A DNA stretch of 6,914 bases, taken from contig JAOQAA010000346.1 in assembly GCA_025963815.1 (NCBI GenBank), positions 1 to 6,914 on the forward strand, in the 5' to 3' direction. The stretch comes from Capsulimonas sp. Lineage in GTDB: Bacteria > Armatimonadota > Armatimonadia > Armatimonadales > Capsulimonadaceae. A program made the translations under genes and the position numbers. The notes under the pieces were generated by a model, which was given only the letters and a program-made list of their open reading frames with translations, had not been told where the DNA came from and ran no database searches. Shown piece by piece: positions 1 through 5,417 of the stretch; the stretch's first letter is position 1, and each line of letters begins with the position of its first letter.

Positions 1-867
1 TTTGTAGACGAGTTTCGCCGCCGTGAAATCGGGCGCGTGCAGGCCGGGGATGGGGGCGAGTTCGACGACGTCGAAGCCGATAACGGTGCTTTCGCGGGCG
101 ACGGTTTGGACGATCTCCAGGACGTCGTACCACAGCAGGCCGCCGGGTTCGGGGGTGCCGGTCGCGGGGATGACGCTGGGGTCGAAGGCGTCCAGGTCGA
201 TGGTGAGGAAGACTTGCTTGCCTTTGATTTTCTCGACTAAGGCGGTGAGATAGGAGCGATCGCGGCGCATTTGGGAGGCGAGGTGCGCGGTGACTTTGTC
301 GGGGTTCTCTTTGAGGAAGTCGGCTTCGGTGCGGTCCAGGGATCGGATGCCGAATTGGATGACTTCGCCGCCGAGTTCTAAGATACGCCGGGCGGCGCAG
401 GCGTGGCTGAACGGGGTTTCGTGGTACTCGTCGCGCAGATCCGCGTGGGCGTCGAGCTGCACAGTCACGAATTCACCGAAGTGGGAGTGGAGGCCGCGCG
501 CGACTCCGACGCTAACGGTGTGCTCGCCGCCGAGAACGCAGAGCAGTTTTTCGCGGCAGGGCAGGTCGGCGACGGCGGCGGCGATGGATTTGACGGCGTC
601 TTCAGCCGAGCGCAGATCCGGCGCGAGAGCGGGAAGCGTGTGTACCCCCCACTCCAGCGCCGGCTCGGCGTCCAGCTCTACGTCGTAAAGCTCAATCTGG
701 GCGGAGGCTTCGAGAATGGCCCGAGGGCCGTCCTTGGCGCCGCCCTTGTAGCTTGTTGTGGCGTCGTATGGGATCGGGAGGATCAGAGCCCGGCTGGTCT
801 CATAGGCGCTGTCTTCCGGGGCGAGGCCCAGGAAGTTGAATGGCGGAAGAAACGAATAGCCGGGCAT
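1..867 (-). CDS. speB: Agmatinase-family ureohydrolase (3' end cut by window edge)
   Basis: Ureohydrolase that most likely hydrolyses agmatine to putrescine and urea in the cytoplasm with a binuclear Mn centre. 289 residues are visible before the left edge, close to the usual agmatinase length (about 290-310), so only the extreme C-terminus is missing. All family motifs are present: GGEH (His116), QLDAHADLR (Asp139, His141, Asp143), SHACAARR (His155), DLDAFDPS (Asp224, Asp226), GTPEPGG (237-243) and DVVELAP (Glu269). These match the six metal ligands and the catalytic His and Glu of the family. The ATG lies 5 bases after the TAG of the decarboxylase gene. A GGGAG ribosome site 9 bases upstream sits inside that gene's last codons, so translation is probably coupled. 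Arginase or guanidinobutyrase is less likely, but substrate cannot be fixed by eye. N1-aminopropylagmatine ureohydrolase, as in Thermus, is another possibility. Confidence 0.93.
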   Translation of the reverse strand, partial: MPGYSFLPPFNFLGLAPEDSAYETSRALILPIPYDATTSYKGGAKDGPRAILEASAQIELYDVELDAEPALEWGVHTLPALAPDLRSAEDAVKSIAAAVADLPCREKLLCVLGGEHTVSVGVARGLHSHFGEFVTVQLDAHADLRDEYHETPFSHACAARRILELGGEVIQFGIRSLDRTEADFLKENPDKVTAHLASQMRRDRSYLTALVEKIKGKQVFLTIDLDAFDPSVIPATGTPEPGGLLWYDVLEIVQTVARESTVIGFDVVELAPIPGLHAPDFTAAKLVYK

Positions 868-872
868 GAGTC

Positions 873-1304
873 CTAGCTCCCGCTCCGAGTCAGCACCCAG
901 GAGGCGAGCTCTTTCTCGACGTTCGGTCCCCAGTGAATGCCGCGGTCAGTGAGACTTTGCTCGACGATCGCGAATTCGCCAAAGCGCTCTGTCAGCAGCG
1001 TGGTGATGGCGGCGATGGGAAATGTCTTGCAGGAGAACACGTCGAGGAATGCTTCCCCGAGTTCTGGATAAGTGTGGATCGCGCAGTGGGACTCGTAAAG
1101 AATCGCCACGCTGGACCAGCCGCGGCGTTCCGGGTCCCCAGTCTCCTCAGCCGTGAGGGGTCCGGCCAGGATGCGCATGCCGATCCGGTCGATTAAGTCG
1201 ACGAGCAGATCCGAGACCCCGTGGGGGCCTTGAAGAGCATGCCGTCGTTCGATGTTTGCAATTCGGAGTGTTAAGTGGGCGCCATAAGTTGTGTGATTTT
1301 TCAT
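873..1304 (-). CDS. speH: Pyruvoyl-dependent S-adenosylmethionine decarboxylase-like proenzyme (SpeD/SpeH family)
   Basis: Small bacterial AdoMet-decarboxylase-fold proenzyme of 143 residues (family about 120-140). It should self-cleave at Glu71-Ser72 to give a beta chain and a pyruvoyl-capped alpha chain. Aligned by eye with the recalled Thermotoga maritima sequence at a constant offset of 9, it keeps Ser72 (Ser63), His77 (His68), Cys92 (Cys83), Ser64 (Ser55) and Glu81 (Glu72). The aromatic substrate loop is different. The T. maritima segment around Phe49 aligns with TGDPERR (55-61), and Trp70 is replaced by Tyr79. The usual job is making decarboxylated AdoMet for spermidine synthase, yet no such gene is here. 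The family also contains enzymes that now decarboxylate arginine or ornithine, and the agmatinase next door fits that reading. The ATG has only a weak ribosome site: GAAGA abuts it and AGGAA lies about 16 bases away. TAG stop at 873-875. Confidence 0.9.
   Translation of the reverse strand: MKNHTTYGAHLTLRIANIERRHALQGPHGVSDLLVDLIDRIGMRILAGPLTAEETGDPERRGWSSVAILYESHCAIHTYPELGEAFLDVFSCKTFPIAAITTLLTERFGEFAIVEQSLTDRGIHWGPNVEKELASWVLTRSGS
877..881 (-). promoter_or_regulatory. Ribosome binding site of the agmatinase gene inside the upstream gene
   Basis: GGGAG on the minus strand, 9 bases before the ATG at 867, lies within the last codons of the decarboxylase gene. An AGGA at 871-874 is too close to the start to be the better site. 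The arrangement makes translational coupling of the two genes likely. Confidence 0.6.
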
Positions 1305-1337
1305 TCTTCGAATAAAAATTTTCCTGTGTGACCGGCT

Positions 1338-1377
1338 AGTTTCCTAGAACGTCGTGCTTAGTTGCCTAGCACGTAGT
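1338..1377. repeat. Imperfect 18-base tandem repeat (period 22) over the DHS-like stop codon
   Basis: Bases 1338-1355 and 1360-1377 match at 15 of 18 positions. The inner copy carries the last codons of the DHS-like gene (reading VLGN then stop). The outer copy lies just past the stop and, in another frame, also reads VLGN followed by a stop. This looks like a small tandem duplication of the gene's 3' end. The same stretch can fold into a 6-base-pair hairpin, CGTGCT at 1353-1358 with AGCACG at 1368-1373, without a T-run. Confidence 0.55.
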
Positions 1378-2323
1378 TGAAGATAAGCGGAGCGACGATA
1401 GTCGCGTCCGATTCAATGATAAAGCTGGGGGTCGACGAATCGAGTTTTCCCCAGGTGATCTTCTCATTCGGCACAGCCCCGCTGTACGAGCCATACGAGG
1501 TTGTGCTGTCGCTGATCTGGGCAAAGTAGCCCCAGAGCCGGCACTCTTCCTGGAGGTCCTGGGCGATCAGCGGAACGACGCAGATCGGGAAGTCTCCGGC
1601 AATGCCGCCGCCGACTTGAAAGAAGCCGAGCGACGAGTTGGCGGTGATCTCCTTATACCAATGAACCAGAAAGCCCATCAGTTCCACGCCGGTTTTTACG
1701 ACGCCGTAACGACTGATATCACCGCTGATCACATGGCTCGTGAAGATATTGGCCAGTGTCGAGTCCTCCCAGCCGGGAACAAAAATCGGCAGATTTTTCT
1801 CCCGCGCGGCCAGCAGCCAGGAATCCTTGGGATCGATCTCATACGATCCTTCCAGAACCCCGCTGCCGAGCAGCTGGTACATGAACTCATAAGGGAAATA
1901 ACTAGCGCCCGCCTGGTCAGCCTTTTTCCAAAGCTCCAGAACGTGGTCTTCAATACGCCGGATCGCCTGATCCTCAGGGATGCACGTGTCCGTCACACGG
2001 TTCATGCCCCGGTCGCGCAGCGCGACTTCGTCCTCGGCGGTCAGCGCCCGGTATCCCGGGATTCGCTCGTAATGCGTGTGCGCCACCAGGTTGAAGACGT
2101 CTTCTTCCAGGTTCGCGCCGGTACAGCAAATGCCGTGCACCTTGTCTTGCCGAATCAACTCAGCGACAGAAATCCCCAGCTCCGCCGTGCTCATCGCGCC
2201 GGCCAGCGTCAGGAACATCTTCCCGCCGTTTTCTAAATGCTCATTCCACGCTTTCGCGGCGTCTACACAGACTGCGGAATTGAAGTGCCGGTAATTCCGG
2301 TCCATAAACTCGCGTATTGTCAA
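1358..2323 (-). CDS. Deoxyhypusine synthase-like protein (bacterial DHS family, probable polyamine synthase)
   Basis: Cytoplasmic NAD-dependent aminobutyl transferase of the deoxyhypusine synthase family, 321 residues from the start chosen here. Family marks are TGANLEED (68-75, Glu73/Glu74 matching the NAD- and spermidine-contacting pair), PGWEDSTLAN (183-192), VGGGI (237-241) and PNEKITWGK (285-293). Lys293 matches the catalytic Lys329 of the human enzyme, Trp291 matches Trp327 and Glu287 matches Glu323. By eye, human Asp243, His288 and Asp316 correspond to Asn192, Asp244 and Tyr280, so part of the spermidine pocket differs. Bacteria lack eIF5A, so the acceptor must be something else; homospermidine-type synthesis from putrescine is a reasonable inference beside polyamine genes. 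The frame is open to a TTG at 2350, but no ribosome site precedes it. The TTG at 2323 has GGGGAGAG just upstream and gives the expected N-terminus, and the first ATG is at 2305. TAA stop, then 53 bases to the decarboxylase gene. Confidence 0.9.
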   Translation of the reverse strand: MTIREFMDRNYRHFNSAVCVDAAKAWNEHLENGGKMFLTLAGAMSTAELGISVAELIRQDKVHGICCTGANLEEDVFNLVAHTHYERIPGYRALTAEDEVALRDRGMNRVTDTCIPEDQAIRRIEDHVLELWKKADQAGASYFPYEFMYQLLGSGVLEGSYEIDPKDSWLLAAREKNLPIFVPGWEDSTLANIFTSHVISGDISRYGVVKTGVELMGFLVHWYKEITANSSLGFFQVGGGIAGDFPICVVPLIAQDLQEECRLWGYFAQISDSTTSYGSYSGAVPNEKITWGKLDSSTPSFIIESDATIVAPLIFNYVLGN

Positions 2324-2333
2324 GGCTCTCCCC
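2324..2333 (-). promoter_or_regulatory. Ribosome binding site that favours the TTG start at 2323
   Basis: The minus strand reads GGGGAGAGCC immediately before TTG at 2323. It is the only strong Shine-Dalgarno-like sequence near the gene's 5' end. The upstream TTG at 2350 is preceded by AT-rich sequence without one. Confidence 0.5.
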
Positions 2334-2405
2334 AAGGTCGTTATTCGCAAGAAGTTATCTACGAAAATGCGATCCCAATTTGTTCCCGTTCAGTATACCA
2401 TTGTA

Positions 2406-2445
2406 TTTCGCCGTATGCACGTCCGCAGCGCTCTGCGAGGCGAAA
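2406..2445 (-). promoter_or_regulatory. Bipartite stem-loop upstream of the DHS-like gene
   Basis: An outer 7-base-pair stem (TTTCGCC at 2406-2412 with GGCGAAA at 2439-2445) encloses a 5-base-pair stem (CGCAG at 2424-2428 with CTGCG at 2433-2437) with a 4-base loop. The two are joined by an 11-base internal bulge on one side and one base on the other. If the operon's transcript starts upstream of this point it is a structured leader; if it starts near the TATACT at 2392-2397 the element lies upstream of the promoter. No T-run follows, so it is not a simple terminator. Confidence 0.35.
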
Positions 2446-2527
2446 ATCTTCTATAACCCACTCTTTCTACCATGATTTTACTCAAAACTGTTAAAGAATC
2501 GCTCGTTCATACATTTCGCAGACCATT

Positions 2528-2557
2528 AAAATATTTTCTTAACTGTTGAAATATTTC
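2528..2557. promoter_or_regulatory. Twin AT-rich palindromes, possible operator
   Basis: AAAATATTTT (2528-2537) and GAAATATTTC (2548-2557) are each perfect 10-base palindromes sharing the core AAATATTT. Their centres are exactly 20 bases apart, nearly two helical turns. They lie just upstream of the candidate exporter promoter, a position suited to a dimeric regulator binding on one DNA face. AT-rich DNA makes such palindromes fairly common by chance. Confidence 0.3.
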
Positions 2558-2562
2558 CCAGA

Positions 2563-2592
2563 TTGTCTAAATGCGGCGCGACGTGATACAAT
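2563..2592 (+). promoter_or_regulatory. Candidate sigma-70 promoter of the MFS exporter
   Basis: TTGTCT (2563-2568) as -35 and TACAAT (2587-2592) as -10 are separated by 18 bases, and an overlapping TATGAT (2592-2597) is an alternative -10. Transcription would start near 2600, leaving a leader of about 35 bases that includes the GGAGAG ribosome site. Confidence 0.4.
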
Positions 2593-2634
2593 ATGATGCC
2601 TGTTTTGTTTACGTAAGAACGGAGAGATGCAAAA

Positions 2635-4233
2635 ATGGCGACCCAGGTCGCGGCGGGAAACCCGCCGAGCGAACTCATCGCAACGCGCTGGCTGATTTTG
2701 CTGGGACTGATCATGGCGTCAATGATGGAAGTGCTTGACACAACCATCGTGAATGTCTCGCTTCCGACGATGGCGGGAAATCTGGGCACGACGGTGCAGG
2801 ATATCGCGTGGGTCTCCACGGGCTACATCCTGTCCAATGTCGTCGTGCTCCCGATGACTGCGTTCTTGACGGCGCGCTTTGGACGCAAGCGATATCTGAC
2901 CTTTTCGATCTTCCTCTTTATTATCTCATCGTTCTTCTGCGGCACATCACGGGGCCTGATTGAGATCGTTTTTTGGCGTATCCTCCAGGGCGCGGGCGGC
3001 GCGGCGCTGCTCTCCACGGCGCAGGCGACCTTGCGGCAAATCTTTCCCAAAGAAGAACAGGGGATGGTCCAGGCGATCTTTTTGATGGGCATCATCGTGG
3101 CGCCGACGATCGGACCGACGATGGGCGGATGGATCACGGACAACTACACCTGGAGCTGGTGCTTCTTCATCAACATCCCGATTGGACTGACGTCGATGGC
3201 GCTCGTAACAACGTTTCTTCATGACCCACCCACGCCTCTCAGCAAGGCGAAGATCGATTGGCTGGGCATCGGACTGCTCGCCGTGGGCCTCGGCACGATG
3301 CAGTATGTGCTGGAGGAAGGTCAAAAGAACGACTGGTTCAATGATCCCTGGATTCTGCGTCTCGCCATTGTCTCGGGACTGTCTCTGGCGTCGATGCTCG
3401 CCTGGGAGCTATCGCCGCGCAACGCGACTCCGGTCGTGAATTTCCGTGTGCTGCATAACCGTCAGTTGTCAGCCTGCTTGTTCCTGTTTCTCTCCCTCGG
3501 CTTCGGCCTGTTTGGCGGCATTTACATCTTCCCGGTCTTCACACAAGACATTCTGGGATTCACGCCAACTCAGACAGGGCTCGCCCTGTTTCCGGGCGGC
3601 CTCGCGACAGCCTTCAGCGCCCTGGTCTGCGGACGCCTCTTAAACGGCAGCAAACCGCTGGTGGACCTTCGCCTGCTGCTTTGCCTGGGCGTCATTCTCT
3701 TTATGGCGTCGATGTGGGACCTGGGCCATATGACGCCGCAGAGCGGCCAGGAGAGCGCCAGCTTCGCGCTGCTGATCCGCGGCTTAGGGCTAGGTCTGCT
3801 ATTCACCCCAATCAACATGGCCGCCTTCAGCAGTCTGAAGCCGCAGGAGATCCAGCAGGCGTCCGGTCTGATCAACCTCTCGCGGCAGCTCGGCGGATCC
3901 TTCGGCATCGCCGTTCTAGCGACTTACATCGGAAACATGACACAGTTTCACCGGATACACCTGCTGCCGCATTACACCAGCGGCAACTCGATCTTCGAAT
4001 CGCGTCTGCAGGGGCTGACGGCGACACTGCATATCCACGGCTCGTCGCTCTTCGACGCCAAACAGCAGGCACTCGGCATCATGGCGCAGACCTTGATGCG
4101 CCAGGCCCGCACACTCGCCTACGATGACGCCTTCATGCTCATCCTGATGTGCTTCGTCTGCACGGCGCCCGCCATTCTCTTGATTCGCAAGCCAAAGCCC
4201 AGCGCCGGCCCGGCCCAGGGCGGTGGGCATTAG
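2635..4233 (+). CDS. MFS efflux transporter, DHA2 (EmrB/QacA-like) family, 14 membrane helices
   Basis: Proton-driven exporter of the inner membrane, 532 residues, a typical length for the 14-helix DHA2 group. Key signs are LDTTIVN (34-40, the DHA2 first-helix motif with Asp35), GRKR (83-86, the loop 2-3 motif A), WRILQGAGGA (114-123) and the fifth-helix antiporter motif C around APTIGPTMGGW (156-166), followed by WCFFINIPIG. A cytoplasmic segment at about 196-206 precedes the central helices, and the C-terminal tail is short and basic. The ATG follows GGAGAG (2621-2626) at 8 bases. No EmrA-type membrane-fusion partner or outer-membrane protein is nearby, so it probably acts alone. It is divergent from the polyamine operon, so polyamine export is possible, but the sequence does not show the substrate and a drug or metabolite pump is equally likely. 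Confidence 0.93.
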   Translation: MATQVAAGNPPSELIATRWLILLGLIMASMMEVLDTTIVNVSLPTMAGNLGTTVQDIAWVSTGYILSNVVVLPMTAFLTARFGRKRYLTFSIFLFIISSFFCGTSRGLIEIVFWRILQGAGGAALLSTAQATLRQIFPKEEQGMVQAIFLMGIIVAPTIGPTMGGWITDNYTWSWCFFINIPIGLTSMALVTTFLHDPPTPLSKAKIDWLGIGLLAVGLGTMQYVLEEGQKNDWFNDPWILRLAIVSGLSLASMLAWELSPRNATPVVNFRVLHNRQLSACLFLFLSLGFGLFGGIYIFPVFTQDILGFTPTQTGLALFPGGLATAFSALVCGRLLNGSKPLVDLRLLLCLGVILFMASMWDLGHMTPQSGQESASFALLIRGLGLGLLFTPINMAAFSSLKPQEIQQASGLINLSRQLGGSFGIAVLATYIGNMTQFHRIHLLPHYTSGNSIFESRLQGLTATLHIHGSSLFDAKQQALGIMAQTLMRQARTLAYDDAFMLILMCFVCTAPAILLIRKPKPSAGPAQGGGH

Positions 4234-4256
4234 CGCCGGCTGAAGGAGTCTGGCTT

Positions 4257-4274
4257 GGGGCGCGTCAGCGCCCC
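4257..4274 (+). terminator. GC-rich hairpin after the MFS gene, possible terminator
   Basis: GGGGCGC (4257-4263), loop GTCA, GCGCCCC (4268-4274): a perfect 7-base-pair stem starting 24 bases after the exporter stop. On the plus strand it is followed by a mixed, only moderately T-rich stretch (GTCGCTTCTTTG), so termination would be weak. The loop contains the stop codon of the convergent minus-strand miniprotein gene, and the right arm encodes its last residues. Confidence 0.4.
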
Positions 4275-4453
4275 GTCGCTTCTTTGCCGCGTATCTCTTG
4301 CATGTGCGCTCCCATATCGTATTTCTTATACGCGATTGGGCCCTGCGCCGCGGGATCGCTGCTGCGGATGAAAATGGCCACGATCGCAACCACGGCAGCC
4401 ACCACCGCGATGCAGATCCCCCAAAACACCTTGGGGGAGAGTTTTCCTGTCAT
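4265..4453 (-). CDS. One-pass membrane miniprotein downstream of the pseudopilin gene
   Basis: Predicted protein of 62 residues and unknown function. A short basic N-terminus (MTGKLSPK) is followed by a single strongly hydrophobic segment at about residues 9-29. A polar, mostly basic tail then ends in EIRGKEATGR. It resembles a membrane-anchored miniprotein with a short soluble tail; there is no cysteine-lipobox. The start is set by a very strong ribosome site, GGGAGGAG at 4463-4470, 9 bases upstream of the ATG at 4453. A longer frame from 4501 would run through a hairpin and lacks such a site. It follows the pseudopilin gene by 91 bases in the same direction, so it is probably in the same transcript and may assist that protein. 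I recall similar miniproteins beside pilin-like genes in Armatimonadota, but I could not check this. Confidence 0.7.
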   Translation of the reverse strand: MTGKLSPKVFWGICIAVVAAVVAIVAIFIRSSDPAAQGPIAYKKYDMGAHMQEIRGKEATGR

Positions 4454-4462
4454 ATCGATGTT

Positions 4463-4470
4463 CTCCTCCC
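4463..4470 (-). promoter_or_regulatory. Strong ribosome binding site fixing the miniprotein start
   Basis: The minus strand reads GGGAGGAG here, 9 bases before the ATG at 4453. It is the best Shine-Dalgarno match in the window and favours the 62-residue product over an N-terminally longer one. Confidence 0.6.
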
Positions 4471-4486
4471 AGTGAACGCAGGGATG

Positions 4487-4509
4487 GCCCTCAGAGGACA
4501 TCTGAGGGC
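4487..4509 (-). other. Perfect 9-base-pair hairpin between the pseudopilin and miniprotein genes
   Basis: GCCCTCAGA (4487-4495) pairs with TCTGAGGGC (4501-4509) around the 5-base loop GGACA. It lies 35 bases past the pseudopilin stop. Neither strand has a convincing T-run after it, so it looks more like an mRNA-stabilising or attenuating element in a shared transcript than a full terminator. Confidence 0.5.
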
Positions 4510-4544
4510 TTCCTGTATTCCATTAATCGCTTTAATGCCCAGTG

Positions 4545-5342
4545 TTAGAACGACGAGTCCCACCACCGACCCCACATCTCCTGGAGCTTGTACTCTTTTG
4601 TGCCCGGAGCGGCGCTGACATTGGAATCAAAATACTTCGCTTCGCAATCGCCATAAGTTTTATCGCCCCCAATATACTGCGACATATTAATCGCCTTCAC
4701 ATGGCCATCGGCGAACGCGACGGGAAGTGTCCCCCGGTGATAATCTTTTGCGCCTTGATAGACACGATTATACTGCCATTGATTGGGGTCTTTGTAATTG
4801 GCCGTGTTCGGACAGGCGGAGCGCTGTCCGTCGATCCAGTGCATCGAGTAGAGATCGCTGCTCGTCGCGGGGTTTTTATCCACCGCATCCCCTTGCGCCA
4901 CAAACGCAGCGCGAGTCGAGGGGCTCTGCAGCTGGTCAGGATTGACCTGATCCGCCGCGCTGCGTGACGCGGACGCATATCCGAACCGATTGATGGCGAT
5001 GGTCGTACTCCATCCCCATTGGCCGGCAGGATCGATCTGGACGTAGGGTACCGATCTCTGCGCGTCGAAGCAGACGCTGGTCGATTTGAGATAGGGCTGC
5101 ATCAGAACGCCCCAGCCGCTCCACGGATAATCGTAAAGCTGGTAGACCATGCTGTAGCCATCGTTGTCCTGCTGATACTGCAGCGCTCCGATGGACACCT
5201 GCCTGAGGTTGGAGATCGTCGTGATGTCCCTGGCTTTGGCGCGCGCCGCCGCAAAGACAGGAAAAAGGATTGCAGCCAGAATCGCGATTATTGCGATGAC
5301 TACTAGCAATTCGATCAGAGTAAACGCTTGGTTCCGTTTCAT
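4545..5342 (-). CDS. Pseudopilin-like secreted protein with H-X9-DG motif
   Basis: Protein of 265 residues with a class III prepilin N-terminus. A short basic leader MKRNQA is followed by FTLIELLVVIAIIAILAA, with Phe7 as the probable mature first residue and Glu11 as the conserved Glu5. The residue before the cleavage site is Ala rather than the usual Gly. After the helix comes FPVFAAARAKAR (27-38), a form typical of Armatimonadota and planctomycete-type proteins. The C-terminal half has His202 and Asp212-Gly213 spaced as H-X9-DG, the prepilin-processing-associated motif. It is expected to be handled by a type II secretion/type IV pilus-like system and displayed or released outside the cell; its ligand is unknown. 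AAAGG lies about 8 bases before the ATG. The gene follows the GntR/LacI regulator by 75 bases and precedes the membrane miniprotein. These genes often occur in many copies per genome (recalled), so a specific role cannot be assigned. Confidence 0.9.
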   Translation of the reverse strand: MKRNQAFTLIELLVVIAIIAILAAILFPVFAAARAKARDITTISNLRQVSIGALQYQQDNDGYSMVYQLYDYPWSGWGVLMQPYLKSTSVCFDAQRSVPYVQIDPAGQWGWSTTIAINRFGYASASRSAADQVNPDQLQSPSTRAAFVAQGDAVDKNPATSSDLYSMHWIDGQRSACPNTANYKDPNQWQYNRVYQGAKDYHRGTLPVAFADGHVKAINMSQYIGGDKTYGDCEAKYFDSNVSAAPGTKEYKLQEMWGRWWDSSF

Positions 5343-5381
5343 AACACTGCCTTTCCCTATTGGATTAAGTCTCGTATGATG

Positions 5382-5410
5382 AATATGTTTTCAAGAGAGT
5401 CCGATGTCAG
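5382..5410 (-). promoter_or_regulatory. Candidate promoter of the pseudopilin gene
   Basis: The minus strand has CTGACA (5405-5410, 5 of 6 to the -35 consensus), a 17-base spacer and CATATT (5382-5387, 4 of 6 to the -10 consensus). Transcription would start near 5375, about 33 bases before the ATG. It lies in the short gap after the regulator gene, so the pseudopilin could be expressed separately from it. Confidence 0.35.
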
Positions 5411-5417
5411 TCTGGCT

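Larger units (their letters stand above)
2351..2634. other. Divergent intergenic region between the polyamine operon and the MFS exporter
   Basis: AT-rich non-coding stretch separating two divergently transcribed units. It holds a bipartite stem-loop (2406-2445), twin short palindromes (2528-2557), the heptamer AACTGTT twice (2486-2492 and 2541-2547), and a candidate exporter promoter (2563-2592). For the polyamine operon the only -10-like element I see is TATACT on the minus strand at 2392-2397, with no convincing -35, so that promoter is unresolved. No open reading frame here looks like a gene. Confidence 0.6.

Noticed and set aside
403..876. 157-codon open frame on the plus strand
   Set aside because: Antisense to the agmatinase gene, which has every metal-binding motif in place on the minus strand.
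1616..2236. 206-codon open frame on the plus strand
   Set aside because: It lies entirely opposite the DHS-like gene, whose minus-strand product carries clear family motifs; the plus-strand product matches nothing recognisable.
1358..2350. Eukaryotic or archaeal contamination suggested by the deoxyhypusine synthase hit
   Set aside because: The gene sits in a compact bacterial operon with Shine-Dalgarno-led genes, and its sequence has the style of known bacterial DHS-like proteins.
3916..4389. 157-codon minus-strand frame across the end of the MFS gene
   Set aside because: Most of it is opposite the MFS C-terminal coding region and it overlaps the miniprotein gene in another frame; the product is basic and without motifs.
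4265..4501. Longer 78-residue form of the miniprotein starting at 4501
   Set aside because: The extra N-terminus would run through the 4487-4509 hairpin and has no ribosome site, whereas the inner ATG at 4453 has a very strong one and begins a typical membrane-protein N-terminus.
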